Shown here piece by piece: positions 1-9,067 of a DNA stretch of 64,000 bases. The translations under genes and the position numbers were made by a program. The DNA lies in NCBI GenBank assembly GCA_039586035.1, contig JBDHLD010000017.1:1-64000 (forward strand), in the 5' to 3' direction. Numbering within the stretch: position 1 is the first letter of the stretch; every line of letters begins with the position of its first letter. The stretch is from JBDHHQ01 sp039586035 (GTDB taxonomy: Bacteria > Gemmatimonadota > Gemmatimonadetes > Longimicrobiales > Gaopeijiaceae). The notes below the pieces were generated by a model. That model ran no database searches and was not told the origin of the DNA. It saw nothing but the letters and a program-made list of their open reading frames with translations.

Positions 1-2321
1 ACCACGTCGGTGCCGTCGGACAGCGCGTCCACGTCCGCCTCGAAGGCGTCTTCCAGGAACCGGTCGATGAGCACCGGGTGGTCGGGGGACGCCTGAATCG
101 CCCGGTCGAAGTAGGACCGCAGCGACGTCTCGTCGTACACGATCTCCATGCCCCGCCCGCCGAGCACATAGCTGGGCCGGACGAGGAGGGGGTACCCGAC
201 CCTGGTGGCGACCTCGACTGCGTCCGCCACGTTGGTGGCGACACCGTTCTCGGGCACCCTGGCACCGATCTTCCGGCACACGCGCTCGAAGCGCTCGCGG
301 TCCTCGGCCCGGTCGATGGCGTCCACCGACGTCCCGAGAATCGGCACCCCGGCCGCCTCCAGACCCTTGGCCAGCTTGAGGGGCGTCTGACCACCGAGCT
401 GGACGATGACCCCGAGGGGCTTCTCCAGACGGACGACCTCGAGCACGTCCTCGAGCGTCAGGGGCTCGAAGTAGAGCTTGTCGCTCACGTCGAAGTCCGT
501 GGAGACCGTTTCGGGGTTCGAGTTGATCATGATGGCTTCGAGCCCGGCTTCCCGCAGCGCCATGACCGCCTGCACACAGCAGTAGTCGAACTCGATTCCC
601 TGGCCGATTCGATTGGGCCCGCTGCCCAGGATCACTACCTTCTGCCGATCCGACGGCACCGACTCGTTCTCGTCTTCGTACGAGGAGTAGTAGTACGGGG
701 TCTCGGCCGGAAACTCTCCGGCGCAGGTGTCCACGACGTTGAACGTGGGGTGGATGCCCCACTCCCGTCGTTGCTCCCTCACGGCCTGCTCCGTCGTGCC
801 CCGGAGGTCGGCCAGCTGTCGATCGCTGAATCCCTCTCTCTTCATGCGGCGCATGGCGCCCGGGGTGACTTCGTCGAGGTCCCGGAACGACGCTTCCGTT
901 TCGAGCAGTACGCGGAGCTGGTGCAGGAACCAGGGATCGATGGCCGTGGCCTCGTACAGCTCGTCCACGGTGAGCCCGGCCTCGAGGGCACGCCTGAGCT
1001 GGAACGGCCGGACGGAGCTGGGCTTGCGAAGCGCGGCCAGCAGACCTTCGCGGTGGTCGGCCTCCAGGCCGTCGTCCTCGAGGTGCCGACCGATGACCCA
1101 GCCCGAGCGACCGATCTCGAGGCCCCTCAAACCCTTCTGCCAGGCGGCGCGGAAGGTGCGTCCGATCGCCATGGTCTCGCCCACGGCCTGCATCTGCACG
1201 CCGAGCTCGTCGTTCGCCTCCGGGAACTTCTCGAAGGCGAAACGGGGGAACTTGACCACGCAGTAGTCGAGAACCGGCTCGAAGGACGCGGGCGTGCTCG
1301 TCGTGATGTCGTTGGGCAGCTCGTGGAGATGGTAGCCCACGGCCAGCTTGGCCCCGACCCGGGCGATGGGAAAGCCGGTGGCCTTCGACGCCAGCGCCGA
1401 CGAGCGGGACACCCGGGGGTTCATCTCCACCACCAGGACCTCGCCGTCTTCGGGGCTCACCGCGAACTGGATGTTGCAGCCACCGGCCTCGACGCCGATC
1501 TCCCGAATGATGGCGATGGACGCGTCACGAAGGACCTGGAATTCGACGTCCGTGAGGGTCTGGGAGGGAGCGACCGTCACCGAATCCCCGGTGTGCACGC
1601 CCATGGCGTCGAAGTTCTCGATGGTGCACACGATGATGACGTTGTCCGAGCCGTCCCGGACCACTTCGAGCTCGAACTCCTTCCAACCGATGACGCTACG
1701 GTCGATGAGGACCTCGGTGATGGGCGACGCGTCCAATCCTCTCCGGACCTGGCGCTCGAACTCCTCGCGGTTGTAGGCGATGCCTCCGCCCGTGCCGCCC
1801 AGGGTGTAGCTCGGCCGGATGATGGCCGGATAGCCCGTGTCCTCGACGATCTCGAGGGCCTCCTCCAGCGACTTGGCGAAGCCGCCGTGGGGCACCTTCA
1901 GGCCGATACGGTCCATGGCCGCCGCGAACTCCTCGCGGTTCTCGGCCATCTCGATGGACCGGGCGTTCGCGCCGATCAGCTCGACGCCGTGCTCCTCCAG
2001 CACCCCGGACTCGTCCAGCTCCATGGCCAGGTTGAGGGCCGTCTGGCCTCCCATGGTGGGGAGGATGGCGTCGGGCTTCTCACGCTCGATCACCCGGGTG
2101 ACCCACTCGGCGGTCAGGGGCTCGATGTACGTCCGATCCGCCAGGTCCGGATCGGTCATGATCGTGGCCGGATTGGAGTTCACCAGGATGACGCGGTACC
2201 CCTCTTCCTTGAGGGCCCGGACGGCCTGGGTGCCGGAATAGTCGAACTCGCACGCCTGGCCGATGACGATGGGGCCGGAGCCCAGGATGAGGATCGATTC
2301 CAGATCTGTACGCTTAGGCAC
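1..2321 (-). CDS. carB: Carbamoyl-phosphate synthase large subunit, 3' end cut by window edge
   Basis: Makes carbamoyl phosphate from bicarbonate, ATP and glutamine-derived ammonia for pyrimidine and arginine synthesis, in the cytoplasm with CarA. The visible 773 residues start VPKRTDLESILILGSGPIVI, the usual CarB N-terminus. They contain the first ATP-grasp half with MNPRVSRSSALASKATG, the helical oligomerisation region, and the second-half signature ILGSGPNRIGQGIEFDY. The rest of the second ATP-grasp unit and the allosteric domain (about 300 residues) lie beyond base 1. The start is GTG at 2321; no in-frame ATG fits the family N-terminus and the ribosome site is weak. carA is not next door: the upstream gene is a 36-residue membrane peptide. 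No frameshift is seen. Confidence 0.95.
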   Translation of the reverse strand, partial: MPKRTDLESILILGSGPIVIGQACEFDYSGTQAVRALKEEGYRVILVNSNPATIMTDPDLADRTYIEPLTAEWVTRVIEREKPDAILPTMGGQTALNLAMELDESGVLEEHGVELIGANARSIEMAENREEFAAAMDRIGLKVPHGGFAKSLEEALEIVEDTGYPAIIRPSYTLGGTGGGIAYNREEFERQVRRGLDASPITEVLIDRSVIGWKEFELEVVRDGSDNVIIVCTIENFDAMGVHTGDSVTVAPSQTLTDVEFQVLRDASIAIIREIGVEAGGCNIQFAVSPEDGEVLVVEMNPRVSRSSALASKATGFPIARVGAKLAVGYHLHELPNDITTSTPASFEPVLDYCVVKFPRFAFEKFPEANDELGVQMQAVGETMAIGRTFRAAWQKGLRGLEIGRSGWVIGRHLEDDGLEADHREGLLAALRKPSSVRPFQLRRALEAGLTVDELYEATAIDPWFLHQLRVLLETEASFRDLDEVTPGAMRRMKREGFSDRQLADLRGTTEQAVREQRREWGIHPTFNVVDTCAGEFPAETPYYYSSYEDENESVPSDRQKVVILGSGPNRIGQGIEFDYCCVQAVMALREAGLEAIMINSNPETVSTDFDVSDKLYFEPLTLEDVLEVVRLEKPLGVIVQLGGQTPLKLAKGLEAAGVPILGTSVDAIDRAEDRERFERVCRKIGARVPENGVATNVADAVEVATRVGYPLLVRPSYVLGGRGMEIVYDETSLRSYFDRAIQASPDHPVLIDRFLEDAFEADVDALSDGTDV

Positions 2322-2402
2322 GACGGCAGGTCACGAGAGGTGTCGAGGGCGCGACACGTTTACGGGCGCGGCCTCTCTGCGGGAGGGATGGGCCAGCGTG
2401 GC

Positions 2403-2513
2403 TCACTCGGCCTTTCCGGACTCCTTCCGCACTGCGGTGAGAAGAGCCAGGGCGAAGCCCCCCCAGACGTAGGTCAGGATGACCAGCATCGTGATCCAGG
2501 TGGGCTTGGTCAT
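2403..2513 (-). CDS. Tiny one-helix membrane protein, MetS-like NSS small subunit
   Basis: A 36-residue protein, MTKPTWITMLVILTYVWGGF followed by about nine hydrophobic residues and a charged tail RKESGKAE. It is one membrane helix with the WGG motif typical of the small subunits (MetS type) that accompany NSS-family sodium symporters. ATG at 2513 is preceded by AGGA at a suitable distance. It lies 81 bases upstream of carB on the same strand and may share its transcript. A full NSS transporter is encoded about 8 kb away (10580-12040) without an adjacent small subunit, so the two could be partners; this is inference. The assignment rests on a short motif and could be wrong, but the reading frame and ribosome site look real. 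Confidence 0.5.
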   Translation of the reverse strand: MTKPTWITMLVILTYVWGGFALALLTAVRKESGKAE

Positions 2514-2595
2514 GGCGCGTCCTGGTGGACGTGAACGAAAAAACCTGCCTAACCTGTCAGGCCCGGAGGTGGAAAGCAACCCGCGACGGGGGCCT

Positions 2596-4026
2596 TCATG
2601 GGCCCCCGGGTCGAGCGCGCAGCCCCTCGGCCTCCCGGAGGCCCAGGGTGGGTGTCTTGCAGTCGAGGAAGGTCAGGTCGGTCGGCTCTGCCTCGATGGT
2701 CAGGTCGTAGGGTCCGGCGGTGCCCGAGTTGTCCAGGATCCCCACGAAATACCGGCCCGGCTCCAGCGTGCAGCTGAAGCTGTGGGTGCCGAAGGGAGCG
2801 ACGACGCCACGGTACGTCGAGCTGCGAACTCCGTTGGACAGCTGCCAGGTCACGGACTCCATCCCGTCGATGAGGAACACCCCGGCCGACCGCCCGAGGG
2901 CCGCCGACACGTGGACCCTCGACCGCTCGCTCAGGTCGACGGCGTAGTAGTCCGTCGTCCAGGGATTCTCCAGCGTGAATCGCCCGGACAGGGGAAGCTC
3001 CACGGCGGGGGCTTCCAGCGGTGCGTCGTCCGGCTCGGCGGCGTCCGGAGGCAGTTGGAAGTCCCCAACGGTGTCCACCGTGATCTCGTAGCGGCGATCC
3101 ACCGCGAGAGTGCCGGGCGCCACGAAGATCCGTAGGCGATAGGCACCGGCGTCGAGTGATGTTCGCGCGATGACGGCGTCCTGCCGCTCGTTCCGTTCGA
3201 AGGCGAAAGCGGGTGCGATGCCCACGAACTCCTCGACGCCGGAGGCCCGGTTCAGCTGGACCACGAGGCGCTGCTGCCAGGTACCCGTGGGCTCGCGGTC
3301 GGACACTCGGACCGTGAGCGCCGTTGGCGCCTCGAGCGCGAGCTCGTAGTGATCCATGCTGGTGAGACGAGTCGCCAGGTAGGGGTTGTTGAACGGGACG
3401 TCGATGGGGGCGGCCTCGTCGAAGGAGTTGGGCTCCAACGCATCGTCGCCCCCTCCCGTGAGGAAAAAGGGCGACGGCGCGTCGACGTGGCGGCCGTCCT
3501 CCAGAACCACGGACACCGGGCCGCTTTCGGCGTCCCAGGGCACCCACGACTCCAACGAGCGACCGTCGGCCGCCACGGTACGCAGGCGACCCGCGACGGC
3601 GCCGAACCGGACTTCACTGGAGGGCCCGAGGCGCCACCCGTCTACCGTCACGACCGCACCGAACGACGCGTGCCGGGGCGAGACGCGGGTGACGGGCACC
3701 ACCCTCACCGTGGAGAAACCACGCACCCCACCCACCTCGGTGACGGTCACGGTGGCCGTCCCCTCGCCCAGGGCGACGAACACCCCGGCGCTGTCGACGA
3801 CGCCGACGGTGCCCCTGTCGACCTCGTAGGTGAGCGGGACCTGTACCGGCTCGCCGCCGAGTCCGAAGGGGGTGGCCACGATGCGGACGGTATCGCCGGG
3901 CGCGGCAAGGGTGTCCAGCGGGACGACGGCTACGTAGGACACGGCCGGAAACGAGACGCCATCGTCGCCACAACCCGCTACTGTCGCCGCAGCGAGGAGT
4001 GGCGCGATCCAGGAGCGTCGGAGCAC
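2596..4026 (-). CDS. Surface lipoprotein with Ig-like, IPT and two PPC-type domains
   Basis: A 476-residue exported protein of unknown role. The signal peptide ends in the lipobox TVAGC, with the acylated cysteine at residue 19. Then come a BIG2-like Ig domain (about 30-115), an IPT/TIG-like segment beginning VSPRHASFGAVVTVDGW, and two PPC-type beta domains that start LEPNSFDEA and AEPDDAP. PPC domains normally follow secreted peptidases, and the M6 peptidase gene lies two genes upstream on the same strand. GTG at 4026 is chosen because a GAGAGGGGGGGG stretch sits just before it; a TTG at 4044 lacks a ribosome site. It is probably co-transcribed with the M6 peptidase and the small lipoprotein. 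No catalytic motif was seen. Confidence 0.8.
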   Translation of the reverse strand: MLRRSWIAPLLAAATVAGCGDDGVSFPAVSYVAVVPLDTLAAPGDTVRIVATPFGLGGEPVQVPLTYEVDRGTVGVVDSAGVFVALGEGTATVTVTEVGGVRGFSTVRVVPVTRVSPRHASFGAVVTVDGWRLGPSSEVRFGAVAGRLRTVAADGRSLESWVPWDAESGPVSVVLEDGRHVDAPSPFFLTGGGDDALEPNSFDEAAPIDVPFNNPYLATRLTSMDHYELALEAPTALTVRVSDREPTGTWQQRLVVQLNRASGVEEFVGIAPAFAFERNERQDAVIARTSLDAGAYRLRIFVAPGTLAVDRRYEITVDTVGDFQLPPDAAEPDDAPLEAPAVELPLSGRFTLENPWTTDYYAVDLSERSRVHVSAALGRSAGVFLIDGMESVTWQLSNGVRSSTYRGVVAPFGTHSFSCTLEPGRYFVGILDNSGTAGPYDLTIEAEPTDLTFLDCKTPTLGLREAEGLRARPGGP

Positions 4027-4108
4027 GCTGCCCCCCCCTCTCAAGCGCGAGCGATCGACCGATCGACCGTGGCCGGGTGCCGGGCGAGGGGCACACGCGG
4101 CGATCGGC

Positions 4109-4495
4109 TCAGTTCGAGAACTCCACGGTCAACCCAGCCGGGCCTCGGGGCAGGTTGTCCGTTCCTGCGGCGTCGGTGACGACAGCCACCGGGAATCCGA
4201 GCTCCACCTTGTCGACGTGGACACGGAAACCGATGCTGCCACTCTCGCTCACGGCTACCAGGCGACGCACACCCTCCGCCGAGGCGAGCTCGGTGGCGAA
4301 CACGTGGGTGTCACCCGTGCCCTCGAAGCTGCGGAGACCTTCACCGGTGACGTGGATGACCACGGCGCCGGCGGGCTGGCCTACGACGGCCACGGTCGCC
4401 GCGAACGAGCCCGGACCCTCGGGTCCGGAGTCTCCGCAAGCCACGGTGCCTGACGCCAGGAGGGCCATCGTCACGAGCCACGCGAACCTCGTCAT
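4109..4495 (-). CDS. Small lipoprotein coupled to M6 protease
   Basis: A 128-residue protein with a signal peptide and lipobox SGTVAC, then a Gly/Pro/Glu linker (GDSGPEGPGSF) and one beta-rich domain of about 100 residues. Its ATG overlaps the TGA of the M6 protease gene in the four bases ATGA, so translation is likely coupled and the two products are made together. No family is recognised. The fold-like pattern and the dockerin-like tail of the protease make a surface anchor or binding partner conceivable, but that is inference. The next gene downstream is the 476-residue PPC-domain lipoprotein. Confidence 0.8.
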   Translation of the reverse strand: MTRFAWLVTMALLASGTVACGDSGPEGPGSFAATVAVVGQPAGAVVIHVTGEGLRSFEGTGDTHVFATELASAEGVRRLVAVSESGSIGFRVHVDKVELGFPVAVVTDAAGTDNLPRGPAGLTVEFSN

Positions 4496-7023
4496 CGCGG
4501 CTTGCCTCCTCTCCGGAACTCCAGGGGAAGCACCACCCGACTGCTACTCGGCGCCAGGGTCACCGGTGCCGTGGGCGGGAGCCCCGGGTTGTCGAGGAGG
4601 AACGCCCGGAAGTCGCCCAGGTCGTAGACTCCGTTGGTGTTCCCGTTCCGGTCCAGGTAGTCGCGCTGTGAGAGCGTGGGTCCGACTCCCGCTCCGAGGA
4701 AGGGCGCGGTCAGCGCCTGGGTGCCCACGGACGGGGGCGCGATCTCCAGCGTGAGTGCAGCGGTCGCTTCGAGACCGATGGCGTCACGGGCCCGGAGGGT
4801 CAGCTCGAACGTGCCGGCCTCCATGGGAACGCCGGCTAGTCGGCCGTCGGCTCGGAGCAGCAGACCGTCCGGGATCCGGCCGGTGAGGAGGGCCCACTGG
4901 ACGGGCAGATTGGCGTTCTCCGCCTCGAGGACGACCGCGGCGTCCACCGCGCCCTCCAACTCCACGCGGGCCGGCGTGGCCGTGGTCCCGAAGGTGACGT
5001 CGTACTCGGCGGTCGCCGTGACCGGGGCGTCCATCACGACGCTCACGGGGTTGGGCGAGCCAGCCAAATCCCCGGCCCACTCGCGGAACGCGAAGCCGGT
5101 GCGGGGGACCGCGGTGAGCGAGACCTCGGTTCCCACGTCGTACCACCCGTCGGGCGACGACGGGAAGGCCTCGAGCTGTCCCGGATCGATCCCCTCGGCC
5201 GCGCTGACGAGGGTCACGGACAGACGCATCTCGAGGTCGCCCCCGTACGTGGCCACCAGCGTCGAGTCCGAGAGCCCGGTCGTGAACTGCCGGATCCTGG
5301 GCGTCCCGTCCTCCCATGCCAGGAAGCCGGCCCGGACGCCCTCGCCCACGGCGCTGCCCGCCCCCGCTTCTATGGTATGGGACTGGAAGGGCGCGCTGCT
5401 CAGCGTGATGTCGGTGGGCGTGGGAGCTCCCCCGTCCACGGACACCAAGGCCGGGTTCCCGTCAGTGCCTCCCGCCTCGATGCTCAGGGTCTGATAGCGG
5501 GTCAGCGCCCGAAAGCTGACGTCGTCGCCCTGCATCTCGATGTCGAGGACGGTCAAGCCGGCGGCACCGCCATCGTGGGACCACGACCCTGGATTCGACC
5601 CCGCGTGGAAGACGCGGTTGTCCGTCGCGCCCGGGAACAGGTCTCCCGCGTCGCCTCGGTCGTTCCCCGATAGGGCGGCCTCGTCGAGGCCATCTCCCGC
5701 CCGGACCCACACGGCCATGTGCGTCGGGTCCGCGTTGACGTTGTTGGCGGCCCAGCGCTGGTCGAGCACGTCCTGGTCGACGTGCCAGATCAAGAGCCCG
5801 TCGCCGAACAGCTGCTGGTCGAACCCCGTTCGGTTCCGGTTCTCCAGCAGGAAGTACTCGTTCGCCCCGTCGCCCGAATCGATACGGTAGACGCGCCGGT
5901 CCACTTCGACGGGGGTGAGCGTGAGGACTCCGTGGTCCTGGCCAGGCGCGAGGGTCTCCACGTCGACCCAGCCCAGCACCGACTTGCTCCACGCGCCCAT
6001 GTGGCACGGCCGTGCCGGGTTTCCCCCCCGACAGCCCCAGGCGCCGGTGGCCATGACGTCCCACCGGCCCGCAGCGCCGTGCACTCCGTCGTTTCCGTTG
6101 GTGTCGTACAGATCGGGAAGGCCGAGGCCGTGGCCCAACTCGTGGGCGAACACGCCGATCTCGTTGATCACGTCGGTGGGAAGGCAGGACTTGGCCGGTT
6201 GGATTGTGTAGTCGTCGATGACGATGGCCGTGGGCGCCCCGGGCAGGGTCGAGCTCGACGCGGTCTTCGTCCGGTACGACTGACCCGCGGCGAAACGCAG
6301 CGACCAGCGGTGCGACCAAACCCGGTCCCTGTTGCCATCGCATTCGGCGCCGGCGGTGGGATGCATCACCGCGAGCACGTCCACGAAGCCGTCATCGTCC
6401 CCCGAGTTCGGCACGCCGTCCAGGCCATCGTTGTCGAACTGCCCCCAATCGATCGACCCGTCGTCCAGCGCCGTGAGGAGCTCCGTGATGAAGGCACCGA
6501 CCTGGCCGGGCGTGGAGAGACCACCGACACCTCCCGAAACCTCGAGGGCGGTCCTCGACGAGCGCTGCCAATCCAGCGTGACCCCCACCAGGTCGAGCAG
6601 CCCGCCCGATTGCTCGGCGTAGTAGTCGGGTATGGTGCCGTTGGGGTTGGGGCCGTCGAAGAAGTGCCGCTGCACGACGTCTCGGGCATAGGGCGCCGTT
6701 TCGGGGGAATCAGCGTACAGGCCGAGCACCAGCGGGAACGCCAGCGTGCCGCTCACCCCGCCGGGTCGCTCTCCCAGCGGCGTGCCCGAAGGTCCAGCGC
6801 CGGCTGCTCCGTCGCTGTCCACCAGGAGCGGGGCGCCGATGCGCGTCTTCCATCCGCGGGCGAAGCGGAACGCGTCGGGGTTCTCGGCCCGCACCCGGTA
6901 GTACGCGTCCGGCGGCCGGGTGCCGTGCACGAGCCCCAGCAGCTCTACGTCCTGCGCGGCCGCGGGAGCAGCCACGAAGGCCAGAGCGACCAGCGTGGTC
7001 GCAGGGAGTATGCCGGCTTTCAT
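4492..7023 (-). CDS. Secreted M6-family metalloprotease with Ig-like and dockerin-like C-terminus
   Basis: An exported zinc peptidase related to immune inhibitor A. The signal peptide covers residues 1-24 and ends AAPAAAQ. The catalytic motif HELGHGLGLPDLYD begins at residue 294 (zinc ligands H294, H298 and the later Asp; E295 catalytic). It is followed by an InlB-type repeat region (GFAFREWAGDL, VSVVMDAPVTATAEYD), a putative-Ig (He_PIG) domain around LPVQWALLTGRIPDGLLL, and a C-terminal calcium-loop segment DRNGNTNGVYDLGDFRAFL resembling one dockerin/EF-hand repeat. At 843 residues it is longer than the catalytic core because of these add-ons. It is first in an apparent operon with two lipoproteins. 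The role is extracellular protein degradation; the substrate is unknown. Confidence 0.92.
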   Translation of the reverse strand: MKAGILPATTLVALAFVAAPAAAQDVELLGLVHGTRPPDAYYRVRAENPDAFRFARGWKTRIGAPLLVDSDGAAGAGPSGTPLGERPGGVSGTLAFPLVLGLYADSPETAPYARDVVQRHFFDGPNPNGTIPDYYAEQSGGLLDLVGVTLDWQRSSRTALEVSGGVGGLSTPGQVGAFITELLTALDDGSIDWGQFDNDGLDGVPNSGDDDGFVDVLAVMHPTAGAECDGNRDRVWSHRWSLRFAAGQSYRTKTASSSTLPGAPTAIVIDDYTIQPAKSCLPTDVINEIGVFAHELGHGLGLPDLYDTNGNDGVHGAAGRWDVMATGAWGCRGGNPARPCHMGAWSKSVLGWVDVETLAPGQDHGVLTLTPVEVDRRVYRIDSGDGANEYFLLENRNRTGFDQQLFGDGLLIWHVDQDVLDQRWAANNVNADPTHMAVWVRAGDGLDEAALSGNDRGDAGDLFPGATDNRVFHAGSNPGSWSHDGGAAGLTVLDIEMQGDDVSFRALTRYQTLSIEAGGTDGNPALVSVDGGAPTPTDITLSSAPFQSHTIEAGAGSAVGEGVRAGFLAWEDGTPRIRQFTTGLSDSTLVATYGGDLEMRLSVTLVSAAEGIDPGQLEAFPSSPDGWYDVGTEVSLTAVPRTGFAFREWAGDLAGSPNPVSVVMDAPVTATAEYDVTFGTTATPARVELEGAVDAAVVLEAENANLPVQWALLTGRIPDGLLLRADGRLAGVPMEAGTFELTLRARDAIGLEATAALTLEIAPPSVGTQALTAPFLGAGVGPTLSQRDYLDRNGNTNGVYDLGDFRAFLLDNPGLPPTAPVTLAPSSSRVVLPLEFRRGGKPR

Positions 7024-7098
7024 GGTTCCGATTCGCCGATCCGGACGGAAGTGCGTCTGTCTCGCGCCGGCCCGTGACGCGGGTGCGTGCCGCTAATA

Positions 7099-7119
7099 AA
7101 CCGCCTCCCTCGGGCGGTT
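7099..7119 (-). terminator. Probable intrinsic terminator behind the HD-domain gene
   Basis: Read on the minus strand, AACCGCC and GGCGGTT form a 7-bp stem around a 7-base loop, followed by TATTAG, a short weak U-rich stretch. It lies 17 bases past the stop of the HD-domain gene and before the M6 protease start, so it separates two minus-strand units. Confidence 0.5.
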
Positions 7120-7135
7120 CCTGGGTTCCGCCCCA

Positions 7136-7711
7136 TCAGGCCTGCCGGTCGATCCCTCGGATCTGGAGCTCGGCCGCGACGTCCTTCATGCCGTCGATGA
7201 CGTTCTGGATGTGCTGAGTCGGGTCGATGTCGAGCAGCTCCATGCCCCGAGCGACGTCCTCCCGGTGTACGCCGGCGGCGAAGGCCTTGTCCTTGAGCTT
7301 CTTCTTGACCGACTTGGGCTTCAGATCGTCGATCCCGTTGGGCCGCACGAGGCAACACGCGTATACCAGGCCGCTGAGCTCGTCACAGGCGTAGAGAACC
7401 CGATCCAGCTCGGTCTCGGGTGCGACGCCCGTGAATTGCTCGCCGTGGGCGAGGATCGCGTGGATCACCTCCTCGGGATAGCCCCGCTCGCGCAGCTCGG
7501 CCACGCCTCGGTGTGGATGCTCGTCAGGGTACTTCTCCCAGTCGAGGTCGTGGAGCAGCCCCGCCAGGCCCCACAGCTCTTCGTCCTCTCCCAGCATGCG
7601 TGCATAGAATCGGACCGCGGCCTCCACCGCGTACATGTGCTTTCTCAAGCCCTCGTTTTCGACCCACTCCTCGAGCAGCTCGACGGCATCGGCACGGTTG
7701 GGCAGCGACAT
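7136..7711 (-). CDS. HD-domain phosphohydrolase-like protein
   Basis: A 191-residue soluble protein of the HD superfamily. Metal ligands are visible in order: H25 (LRKHMYAVE), H54-D55 in GLLHDLDW, and D110 in LYACDELSG. The family contains nucleotidases and phosphodiesterases; the natural substrate cannot be read from sequence. The second half (KPKSVKKKLKDKAFAAGV) is helical and charged. ATG at 7711 follows GGAGA at good spacing. An apparent terminator lies directly downstream, so the gene is probably transcribed alone or as the end of a longer minus-strand transcript. Confidence 0.85.
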   Translation of the reverse strand: MSLPNRADAVELLEEWVENEGLRKHMYAVEAAVRFYARMLGEDEELWGLAGLLHDLDWEKYPDEHPHRGVAELRERGYPEEVIHAILAHGEQFTGVAPETELDRVLYACDELSGLVYACCLVRPNGIDDLKPKSVKKKLKDKAFAAGVHREDVARGMELLDIDPTQHIQNVIDGMKDVAAELQIRGIDRQA

Positions 7712-7842
7712 GGGCTCTCCGTGGTTGGTGTGTGGGTGCGATTCGAACGGTCCAGAGGCGACGGGCCGCGGGGCCGAGGACCACGACGCGAACGGCGTGT
7801 GCTAGGTACGCGTCGACGCCTCCCGCCCGTTCGTGGCCGCGG

Positions 7843-8979
7843 TCACGGCCGCCCGTCGTCCGCCGTCTCGAACAGGGATCGATCGAGCCCCGGGACCAGC
7901 CTCAGGGCGTTTTCGTAGTAGATCTTCCGTAGCACCTCGTCCGGCAGGTCCACGCCGTAGATCTTCCAGTGAGCGTGACGCGGTCGGTAGTAGTCGAAGT
8001 ACTCGTCGGCCGTTTCCAGCACCCGGAAGTAGACGTGGTACTCCTCCGGCGCCCACGAGTCCTTCCCAAACAGAACCCTGTCCTGATACTCGATCAGGAA
8101 GGCCCGGGCTGCCCGGGGCTGGCGTCCGATCTCCGCGAGCACGGCGCCCAGCTCCACGTACATGTTGGGCAACTCGTCCAGAAGCTGGCCCAGTCGCCCC
8201 AGGTCGTTGGCCAACCACGACATGTGCGCGCTGATGAAGTTGGTCTCCGGGTGCTTCCGGATCATGTCCCAGTGCTCGCCCATGATCTGCTCGAAGCTGG
8301 GCTCCGGCGGACGCATGCGGCGAGGGCGCTGCTTCAACTCCAGCCACCGCTCGTTCAAGCTGTCACGAGGCGACCAGAACGGCGCTGGATCTCCGGTGTG
8401 GATGAGGACCGGCACACCCAGCTCGCCGGCCTTGGCCCAGATGGGATCGATTCGGGGGTCGCTGGTGGCGACCCGCCCGTTCGCGTCCTCCACGTACATC
8501 CCCAGGTTCTTGAAGATCTTTAGGCCTCGCGCCCCGTTGCGAACGTCCTCCTCGAACCGTGCCACGGTGCGCGCGGTCCAGTCGGGTTCGTCCATGCCGT
8601 CGAAGTCGACGTTGGCGAAGAGAACGATGCGCCCCGGATGGCGCTCCGCGAGGTTGTTGATCCCCTCCTTCAGCTCGGCGCCGCTGCGACCCGACAGGTT
8701 CACGGCAATGGCCATGTTCATGGCGTCCATGTCCGCCACGTACGAGGCCGACTGCGCTTCATCGGCTCCATTGCGCAGGTGCGCGTGGATGTCGATGAAG
8801 GGGAAGCTGGCCCGTGTCGGTCGATGCTCGGGGACCACCAAGGTGGAAACGGGCTGGTAGGCCTCGAAGTCCATACGGAGGTTCGGGTCGCCGTCGCCCC
8901 CCTGCGCGGCGACGGGCGCAGCCGCAGCCAGCAGGAGAGCTGCGGTGCCAAGGACGGTGCGGATCGCGGCTCCACTCAT
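7843..8979 (-). CDS. Exported amidohydrolase (amidohydrolase-2 / ACMSD-like TIM barrel)
   Basis: A 378-residue periplasmic metal-dependent hydrolase. The signal peptide (MSGAAIRTVLGTAALLLAAA to PVAAQ) is followed by the barrel. The metal-binding HxH is H65 and H67 in FPFIDIHAHLRNG, with later histidines in VLIHTGDPAPFWSP and ISAHMSWLANDLG. This ordering and the Asp-containing C-terminal segment (LFGKDSWAPEEY) fit the amidohydrolase-2 group rather than the urease-type group. ATG at 8979 is chosen because it begins a proper signal peptide and follows GAGAGAA; an in-frame extension upstream lacks any export signal. The substrate is unknown, probably a small carboxylic acid or amide. Confidence 0.85.
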   Translation of the reverse strand: MSGAAIRTVLGTAALLLAAAAPVAAQGGDGDPNLRMDFEAYQPVSTLVVPEHRPTRASFPFIDIHAHLRNGADEAQSASYVADMDAMNMAIAVNLSGRSGAELKEGINNLAERHPGRIVLFANVDFDGMDEPDWTARTVARFEEDVRNGARGLKIFKNLGMYVEDANGRVATSDPRIDPIWAKAGELGVPVLIHTGDPAPFWSPRDSLNERWLELKQRPRRMRPPEPSFEQIMGEHWDMIRKHPETNFISAHMSWLANDLGRLGQLLDELPNMYVELGAVLAEIGRQPRAARAFLIEYQDRVLFGKDSWAPEEYHVYFRVLETADEYFDYYRPRHAHWKIYGVDLPDEVLRKIYYENALRLVPGLDRSLFETADDGRP

Positions 8980-9067
8980 CAATTCGTTCTCTCTGGTCTC
9001 GATTTCGGGACTGTGAGATCGTCGGTGCTTCTCGGGATGGGCCCACGCGGCGTGGCGCGGGAGCACG

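Noticed and set aside
78..2534. Long plus-strand reading frame opposite carB
   Set aside because: It is an antisense shadow: low-complexity, His/Arg/Gly-rich translation without ribosome site or domain, while the minus strand encodes an intact CarB.
2588..2607. GGGGGCC/GGCCCCC hairpin at the end of the 476-residue lipoprotein gene as a terminator
   Set aside because: It overlaps the stop codon and no U-run follows on the minus strand; such GC stems are common by chance here.
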